From positions 772,501 through 836,500 of the forward strand of contig JAHDVF020000890.1 of NCBI GenBank assembly GCA_022606425.2: a DNA stretch of 64,000 nucleotides. Reading direction: 5' to 3'. Positions within the stretch are counted from its first letter, which is position 1, and each line of letters starts with the position of its first letter. The stretch comes from Lepidostoma basale (lineage: Eukaryota; Arthropoda; Insecta; Trichoptera; Lepidostomatidae). The notes beneath the pieces were generated by a model. That model did no database searches and was not told the DNA's origin. It was given only the letters and a program-made list of their open reading frames with translations. Position numbers and translations under genes: made by a program. Of this stretch, positions 57,801-64,000 are shown piece after piece.

Positions 57801-57879
57801 ATGACCAACCTTTAAATTTTGATATTTTCGTATATATTGATATAGTATAAAATATTTCTCACTAGTATTCACGGCTTGC

Positions 57880-58300
57880 AGTTGTCAGATTGACTTTAAA
57901 TATATAAGGTAGCTCGTACATAATTCATGTGACATGAGACACTGCAGTTGTCTCCCTCTCGCCTCCGCCTCCCGCCCGGGCGTCCCTCTCGGATGAGCCC
58001 TCGACTGGAATTAAGTTTCATCTGTCGTGCTTGATTAAATTTGATATTTGCGGGACGTGAAACCAATTACTGGCAACTACGTCTGGCATCACCGACCTGC
58101 GGGGCGGAATTATAAAATCATCCCTGAGCCTTTGTTCGCCTCCAGCGCAGGCTTTTCTCCGAGTCTAGCGCGCCGATTTGGGCATGTAGTTGTGGTTGAA
58201 TTCTAGCGCGCCAGGGCGAAAACTCGATGGTTTAATGTCATTTTGTTCGTTAAGGATTCCAGGTTCTAGGTACCTTTATTTATGTGTTTATTTTTAATTG
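57880..58300. other. Single-copy, GC-rich island
   Basis: No repeat match within the window. Includes CpG-containing stretches (CCGCCTCCCGCCCGGGCG, TCTAGCGCGCC twice at 58165 and 58203). No ORF with a recognisable product. Candidate regulatory DNA. Confidence 0.3.
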
Positions 58301-58369
58301 ACACGTGGAAAGGCGAGAGATTCGCCCGCAATAACTTCACGATTTTCCCTACGGGGGGTAGACTTTCAA

Positions 58370-58485
58370 ATAAAGTTGAGACACTCATGTTCAATGGTGT
58401 TCTTGTACCGACACTTATGTATCGAAACGAAACACGGAACTGGAAAAAGAAGGATGAAAGTGGAATAAATTCAGCAGAAATGAAC
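58370..58485 (+). mobile_element. LINE-A internal fragment
   Basis: [31 protein letters not shown]: the segment that follows the RT domain in LINE-A. It abuts an opposite-strand LINE-A 3' end. Confidence 0.7.
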
Positions 58486-58487
58486 TC

Positions 58488-58650
58488 ACAAACTAACTAA
58501 CCATCACGCCGGCCGTCTACCCGAAGGGGTAGGCAGAAATAATGGACTGCCACACTCATCTTTCCTGACTTACTTGTCTCGATTCCTCAACATTCATACA
58601 TCGTGTCATACACGAACGTCGATTTCTCCGACTACTCACGTGACCAACTT
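58488..58650 (-). mobile_element. LINE-A 3' end
   Basis: CTAACTAACCATCACGCCGG start; on minus VGHVSSRRNRRSCMTRCMNV-like, then VWQSIISAYPFG. Confidence 0.75.
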
Positions 58651-58654
58651 TCAA

Positions 58655-59060
58655 TTCTTCTTCAAGTGCCCTGTTGGGTCCCCTCAATGTTGGCGATCAC
58701 CTCGGCGAATCTGTCCCTGTCCTGTGCCGCTCGGAACAGCTCCTCCACACGTTCCGCAGCCAGGACATCTGTCTCCTACCGGGCCTTCAGCGTCCTTCAA
58801 TTTCCTCCTCCAATATCAGTTGGAAAAGGTGGTACTTTTCCCCACCCAGTACATGACCCAGATAAGAAATCTTCCGAACCTTGATAATTGATAACAGTTC
58901 CCTGTCAACTCTAGCTCTCCTCAGGACTTCTGTATTGGTCACCATGTCTGTCCAGGGAATTCTGAGCATTCGGCGATAGAGCCACGTTTCGAACGCTTCC
59001 AGTCAGTTCATTGAGTTAACTTTTAAGGTCCACGTTTCACATCCATACAATAAAACTCTG
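58655..59060 (-). mobile_element. LINE C-terminal remnant, another family
   Basis: Minus-strand RIPWTDMVTNTEVLRRARVD, RELLSIIKVRKISYLGHVLG, GEKYHLFQLILEEEIEGR. Typical post-RT region of an endonuclease-RT LINE. Upstream: PYTLLYGCETWTLKV-like. Confidence 0.7.
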
Positions 59061-59149
59061 ATGAATAAAATAATGACGAATATTCTCACAAAAATAGTCA
59101 TTGTTGAATTTCACAATGTTAATTAGGTTTATAAAAAAATTATTAAATA

Positions 59150-59400
59150 GCCCATTGTTTTGGCCGAAACACTATGATACCTTAACATTTTAAACTGTTA
59201 AATCAAATAACTTTGTTTTTTGTATCACAATTGTATTTTATTTGACGCGAGAGCTGTTTCGTCAACCTATGTTGACATTATCAGGTGTTACAATTGTAAT
59301 ACTTGATGGTGTCAACATAGATTGACGAAACAGCTGTCGCGTAAAATAAAATGCAATTGTGATAAAAAAATAAAGTTATTTAATTTAACAGTTTGAAAAA
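59150..59400. repeat. Palindromic element, group F2
   Basis: Same arms as 48522 (ACATTTTAAACTGTTAAAT...; TTTTGGCCGAAACACTATGA outer). Minus-strand arm CTGATAATGTCAAC...GTTGACGAAACAGCTCTC; plus arm TTGATGGTGTCAAC...ATTGACGAAACAGCTGTC. Confidence 0.8.
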
Positions 59401-59458
59401 TAATTGCATTATGAATGGGTATTTATTTGAAATTTAGTTGTATGTTATCATCAATACT

Positions 59459-59582
59459 CTAACTAACTAACTAACAATCACGCCGTCTCCCCGAAGGGGA
59501 GGCAGAAAGAATGGACTGTCACACTTTAACCGATGCGGCACTCCATCCTTCTCTTTTCGTCCCCGCGGGAGACGCGGTGTGC
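59459..59582 (-). mobile_element. SINE-like element with LINE-A tail, copy 3
   Basis: TTAG repeats at 59460-59475 (as complement), then the LINE-A-like end and the SINE head (GATGGAGTGCCGCATCGG, GCGTCTCCCGCGGGGACG), truncated at 59582. Confidence 0.7.
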
Positions 59583-59749
59583 CCATTCTTAATGCAATTA
59601 TTTCTTAAAATGTTAAATTAAATAACTTTGTTTTTCGTATTACAATTGTTGATGAATAAAATAATGTTTTCTTATAAAGAGAGACAAAGAGCCGATTAGC
59701 ACATAACAACGTTTTCTGTCAGTTTGTTATCCAATGTAATACATTTGTA

Positions 59750-60090
59750 GTAATTAGAATGTCTATAATGGGGCGTCTGTTAGGCTGTCGGCGCCGTGAC
59801 GCGCCTCGTCCTATCGCAACGATTCCATTTAAATGGGCCTACCTATGGAAATTTAGTTCGCCGGGGCACTCATATTCGGAGAGATATTTTACGAGGTGAT
59901 TCTGTTTTAATTAAAGCCAGCGCACAAAGGCGACTGGCTTTATACTGGAAAACAATTTGTAATTGGAAATTGTCATCATCCCGGAGTGAATTGGTTCCCG
60001 TGTGTGCTTTATTGCCTTTTAAACTCCGAAGGAAATTAAATTTAGTGAAGCTGAAAAATGATTCTATATTTGAAAAATGTTTATAGTTTT
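59750..60090. other. Single-copy island with 96-codon open frame
   Basis: No repeat match inside the window. A plus-strand frame 59796-60086 reads RLALYWKTICNWKLSSSRSE and similar; no domain recognised and codon use is not convincing. May be non-coding. Confidence 0.25.
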
Positions 60091-60199
60091 TGGTATATTC
60101 ATATTAACAACAGATTTCATTGTGATCCCTTGAATCAGCACCCTTGAAATGATTATTTTCTTTTAATAAAATGGCTTTTTTTAAATCATCAAATTTCTT

Positions 60200-60640
60200 C
60201 TTCTTCTATTTGTAAATTTCTTCTTCTCTATTATTTGGCTTGTCTTGTTGTTTCTCGGAGCCCGTTCCTGTGATGCAGATGTCTTGCTGTCTCGCCAAGT
60301 GAGACAGCAAGACATCTACATCAGATGGTGTTCTTGGAGGATGGTGTTCTTGGAGGTCGTTTGCTTGTTGGTAATTTATTTGCCGCTTTAATTATCACTC
60401 TTTCAGAACATTCTCTTTCCACATGGTCTCTCCAGTAACGTCTTCTGGTTTTTGCCCATCGCACAATATCTTCAACATCGTTCGGAATTTCTCAATCTGT
60501 CTCGGAGTGTCGTTCTCGCAATGGATCTGGAAGTCTGTGGTTCTTAGTAGACTTTTTGATCTGATAGTGTCACTCCTAAAGTAAAGGCTGAAGGACCGGC
60601 TACCGCGAAGGCTCAATCGCCAAAGTTTGTGCGAGGACAG
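60200..60640 (-). mobile_element. LINE coding remnant with hairpin
   Basis: Minus-strand TDFQIHCENDTPRQIEKFRT, KILCDGQKPEDVTGETMWKE, NVLKE: resembles the tail of an endonuclease-RT LINE. A 17-bp perfect inverted repeat with 7-nt loop lies at 60277-60317. Confidence 0.45.
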
Positions 60641-60924
60641 CGTTTTGAAATAGTCAATCTAGAGAAGACTTAGCTGATCTCAATGTAGACTCTCTGGCAT
60701 TCAAGTTCTCCTTGATGCAGAGTCAGATATAACATATATGTTAGTGTCATTCTGTGCAACGCCTTGAAGACCATCCAGCAGAGCTTAGCAGCAGGTAGTG
60801 TTTTACTTAAAAGTTATTAACATTCACTTTACGGTACTAAATAAATCATTTACCTGCAGTGATAGATTCTACTACAGTTTCCAGTTAAAAGTATGTATTT
60901 TAAACCGTGTAATTCAAAAACCAC

Positions 60925-61030
60925 AAGTTGGATCGATTCGAGGAGATTATATTCAGCAGACTGATTGTTCTCCCCATCGGCGTCACCAGGGACAGTTTGG
61001 TCCTGGCGCCCGGCTGGAAAAACAGTGATT
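60925..61030 (+). mobile_element. LINE-C fragment
   Basis: GAGGAGATTATATTCAGCAGACTG, then CCATCGGCGTCACCAG and GGCGCCCGGCTGGAAAAACA, matching the 3' region at 33000-33080 in opposite sense. Confidence 0.55.
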
Positions 61031-61259
61031 AAGTCTAGATTATAGATATAGGTTTAAACGACTTATCTAAATTGGCAAATATAAAAAAATTGTATCAATG
61101 TCTTATTTTGCAAATTTTATTATTCTAGAAAAAATATAAATGTATTTATGTAAAAACAGCAGTTCCAAAATATCGATCTGTGCTGTTTAGTGTCAGCCAT
61201 ATTCTATTTTTTTTATCCCGTTGAAAAAACACTCTTCCTCTATTTAAACAATTGTTTTT

Positions 61260-61410
61260 GAAAACATTTTATTGTCACAACACTTTTTTGCACTTTTAAA
61301 AAACATGTTTCGGGGTGCAGACGCTCTTCCTCAGTGTAGAAATTTTAAGGTCGGTGCTTCGAAACATGTTTGTGAATAGTGCAAAAAGTGTAGTGATAAT
61401 AAAATGTTCT
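61260..61410. repeat. Palindromic element, group F5
   Basis: Arms GAACATTTTAT-like ends and CACTTTTTTGCACTTTT / AGTGCAAAAAGTG. Minus arm CTGAGGAAGAGCG...CCCCGAAACATGT; plus arm ...GTGCTTCGAAACATGTTTGTG. Confidence 0.75.
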
Positions 61411-61479
61411 TAAACTTTAAAATGTGAACACACAACACAAAGTGATGGCGAATATAAAATAAACTTTTTCCATTAATCT

Positions 61480-61800
61480 ATTTACCGAATGCTATTAATT
61501 GAGTAATCCGCTGCAACTTTTATTCAATTATCCGGAAAAACTAACGGAATAGTTCCCGGATTCCGATAAATTATTAACCAGCTTGTGTTTTATTAAGCTG
61601 AAAGTTAAATCAATCTTCCCAAGACTAATGTATTAATTCCCCAACTTACACCGACTCAACTTTCCCCCGGAACTTTGCTCCGGGCGTCTCAGCTAGAGAT
61701 TAAGACGCCAAACGCTAATGGGGCGTCCCGACGTCACGGCGAGAGGTAATGTAGATGCTAAAACTGTTGACTACCTACTAACTTTCCTACTACTTTAACT
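61480..61800. other. Single-copy island
   Basis: Non-repetitive within the window, moderately GC-rich (CCAACTTACACCGACTC, GGGGCGTCCCGACGTCACGG). No ORF of note. Confidence 0.25.
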
Positions 61801-62041
61801 GCAATTGTACTCGAAATAAAACAGATAAGATAATAATGCCAGTTTCTGCGAGAAGTTACTATTTTAAATTAAAGAATTACTGCAAGAAATTGCATTGTAC
61901 AAAATAGTGATTTTGTCTTCACATTTAGCTCGTCCACTCCTGAAAATTTGCATCTAACGTTTATTACTTTATACTTTCGTATGAAGCACTTAACTTGTGG
62001 TGTGACATTATTAAATATAATATGAATATACTTGTAATTAT

Positions 62042-62172
62042 GTATTTAAACCACTTCATTATTGACAACAACCAACCGGTTTCGCTCCCGCTAGGATCTT
62101 TTGTAACTCTGATGAAGCTCTGGCGAGAGCGAAACCGGTTAGTTGTTGTAAAAAATAAAGTAGTTTAAATAC
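62042..62172. repeat. Palindromic element, group F4
   Basis: Ends GTATTTAAACCACTT / AAGTAGTTTAAATAC. Plus arm: CTGATGA 62109-62115, A, stem GCTCT/AGAGC with loop GGCG, GAAA 62131-62134, CCGG, TT. The left arm is diverged (GGGAGCGAAACCGGTTGG on minus). Confidence 0.8.
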
Positions 62173-62219
62173 AAATTTACACGTATATTTATATTATATT
62201 TATTACTATTATTGAAAGC

Positions 62220-62725
62220 GAAAACGGCCGTTCACAATGGAGTTCTGGTCCCAACCCTAAGTTTAGAAGTGAACCATGGAACTGGCAGAAGAAGGATGAG
62301 AACAGAACAAAAGCGGTAGAGATGAGGTCCCTATGACGTATGTGTGGTAGAACGATATACGACAGAATCTCAAAGGCTGGAAAGAAAGAAATGTAGCGCG
62401 GAAGTAGGTTTTATGAACAAAGTTATGAAAGGATCACTGCGTTGGTTCGGACATATGGAGCGCATGGATGGAGAAAGAATGGCTAAGAAAGTATACGTTA
62501 TTGATATAAATGGAGTACGGAGTCGAGGCAGACAGAAAAAAACATGGCATGACCAAATTAATAAAATTTTAAAGGTTGGTCATGTCAGAAGTCGGAAGAC
62601 TATGACTCGCTGTATGAATGTGGAGGAATCTAGAGAGGTGTGCTAGTATAGAGTAGTGTGGCAGTACATTCTCTCTGCTTACACCTGCGGGGAAACGGTG
62701 TGATGGTTTGTTGTTGTTGTTGTTG
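62220..62725 (+). mobile_element. LINE-A 3' end, GTT-tailed subfamily
   Basis: NGVLVPTLSLEVNHGTGRRR-like start, [53 protein letters not shown]; ends GATGGTTTGTTGTTGTTGTT. Confidence 0.85.
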
Positions 62726-62744
62726 TACTATATTCTATTAATTA

Positions 62745-62890
62745 AACAACAAATCATCACGCCGTTTCTCCAAAAGTTTAGGCGGAGATAATGGACTGTC
62801 ACACTACTCTATCCTGACACATCTCTTTAGTTTCTCCACATTAATACTGCGAGTAATACACGCAGTCAATTTTTACGAATTTTAACTTAT
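62745..62890 (-). mobile_element. LINE-A 3' end, GTT-tailed subfamily, opposite strand
   Basis: AACAACAAATCATCACGCCG start, then VWQSIISA-like coding on minus. Tail-to-tail with the previous copy, 20 bp apart. Confidence 0.7.
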
Positions 62891-63044
62891 TACAACTAAA
62901 ATAATTTATCGTTATATCAATATAAGAATTCTGCGTTTAATTAAAACGTGTATATGGTATTTGATTGCAATGTTTCATAAAATAATAAACTTTTTATAAT
63001 AATTAACTCTATAGAATTCCATAATCATGCATTTTATTTATTAG

Positions 63045-63324
63045 ATAATTGATAATGCCTTAGAAAGACAAAATAATAAAACTTCTAGATAACAAACGTT
63101 TTCATTCGTAGATAATCCATTGTTTTGGCTATGATATTTCAACATTATTATTGTTTATTTTTATAATTTTATGAATTGTCGAAACAGCTTATTCACCAAC
63201 TAATATTGGTATTATCATGTGTTACAAACAACAGTTGTTCCAAATTAAACAGTTAAGAAATGATTATGCATTTTAACACTGTTTTTTCCACCTTTGAATG
63301 TAGAAAAACAGTGTTTTAATTCAT
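63045..63324. repeat. Run of palindrome fragments (F1, F2, F6)
   Basis: 63045-63115: F1 half arm (GATAATGCCTTAGAAAGACA..., ACTTCTAGATAACAAACG). 63118-63255: F2 remnant (CCATTGTTTTGGCTATGATA, GTCGAAACAGCTTATTC). 63263-63324: F6 deletion form, AACACTG/CAGTGTT ends with the core lost. Confidence 0.6.
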
Positions 63325-63329
63325 AAAAA

Positions 63330-63970
63330 AAATATTCACACTAAATATCACCATACTATGAAATTTATAAATGAATGCCATACCATGAGAGGGTCGCAGT
63401 ACATCCTTTACGAACTCCGAAAACATATTTTCATTCGATATTTAAAAAAATATATATATTTCGTAACAATGAGAACGCGTGACCCGGAAAATTTCGTAAA
63501 TACAACTTCTGATCTGTGATGCGGAGTTGTCAAGGATTCGGATAAATATTCAAAGCCGAAATTGAATTTGGAAACACTTTAGTTCGGCATTAAACATGAC
63601 TACTTAGTAAGAGAAATCTCAAAGGTTTTCCCATTGGACTGACCTGTATGCAAAATCGCCTTTGTAAGGTCTGTGAATTTAAAATGCAAATGCGAAGTCC
63701 AGGGCACGTACAGGCATCACGGGACTGTGGGGAGAAATATGAAAGTACTGGAATGGTACCCCATTTTGATGTTACATCAACTTAAATTTATCGTTCACAG
63801 TTGGGACGTTTCGCATTCGGCCGAAATGATAAATATTTGCGATGTAACCGAACGTGTGTTCTTTTTTTTATACTTACGATAACATAACGCGTACACGTTT
63901 CGTCTAGCACTTTTTTATACTTCAAAAAATGAATTTCATTCAAATGATATACAAATGGATATATATTTTT
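63330..63970. other. Single-copy DNA
   Basis: No repeat match and no convincing gene; a 69-codon frame at 63673-63882 has no recognisable features. Confidence 0.25.
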
Positions 63971-64000
63971 AACTAACTAACCATCACGTCGTCTCCTCGA
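63971..64000 (-). mobile_element. LINE-A 3' end, cut by window edge
   Basis: AACTAACTAACCATCACGTC followed by GTCTCCTCGA, the first 30 bp of a minus-strand copy. Confidence 0.65.

Noticed and set aside
60277..60317. 17-bp perfect hairpin with 7-nt loop as a microRNA
   Set aside because: The stem is too short and the loop too small for a usual insect pre-miRNA, and it lies in LINE-derived sequence.

Overview
The window looks like AT-rich insect nuclear DNA, most likely from a moth or butterfly. The evidence is spliced genes with GT-AG introns, insect-type orthologues (a trithorax with the insect N-terminus, a 151-residue Rad6/Ubc6), mariner transposons, and many 5'-truncated non-LTR retrotransposons. 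The order Lepidoptera is an inference from the repeat content and is not proven here.

Layout. (1) 1-10162, minus strand: nine exons giving the first ~1846 residues of trithorax (trx): conserved N-terminus, nuclear-receptor-like zinc finger, three PHD fingers, extended PHD and FYRN. The FYRC and SET part lies beyond position 1. (2) 10163-22754: intergenic DNA with a dead mariner, LINE pieces, a hAT-type MITE and several palindromic elements. (3) 22755-29386, minus: complete three-exon Ubc6 (RAD6/UBE2A); its 4.8-kb second intron is a nest of transposons. (4) 29387-35500: Jockey-like, CR1-like and RTE-like LINE remnants and a second, nearly complete mariner. (5) 35501-40883, plus: five exons of a CCDC174 homologue whose 3' exons I could not find. 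(6) 43607-44821, minus: last two exons of a GPI-anchored Ly6/uPAR-family protein with a long acidic stalk, followed upstream by a 59-bp x 12 satellite. (7) 45663-64000: no recognisable host exon. It holds LINE tails, SINE-like elements, MITEs, a 740-bp (TATGTG)n microsatellite and more palindromes, separated by islands of apparently single-copy DNA.

The protein genes are unrelated housekeeping or chromatin genes plus one surface protein; nothing suggests that they act as a pathway. The most unusual content is a set of at least 15 palindromic elements in six sequence groups. Their arms carry the same small RNA-like signature: CTGANGA, a short stem-loop, GAAA, then a self-complementary 4-6 bp block ending in T and usually C. 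This is the order of the hammerhead ribozyme core. Similar motifs are known from Penelope-like retroelements, but here no Penelope protein is present and each unit is a snap-back palindrome. A second theme is one LINE family whose ORF runs to a TTAG-repeat tail with almost no 3' UTR, and a short SINE-like family that shares that tail.
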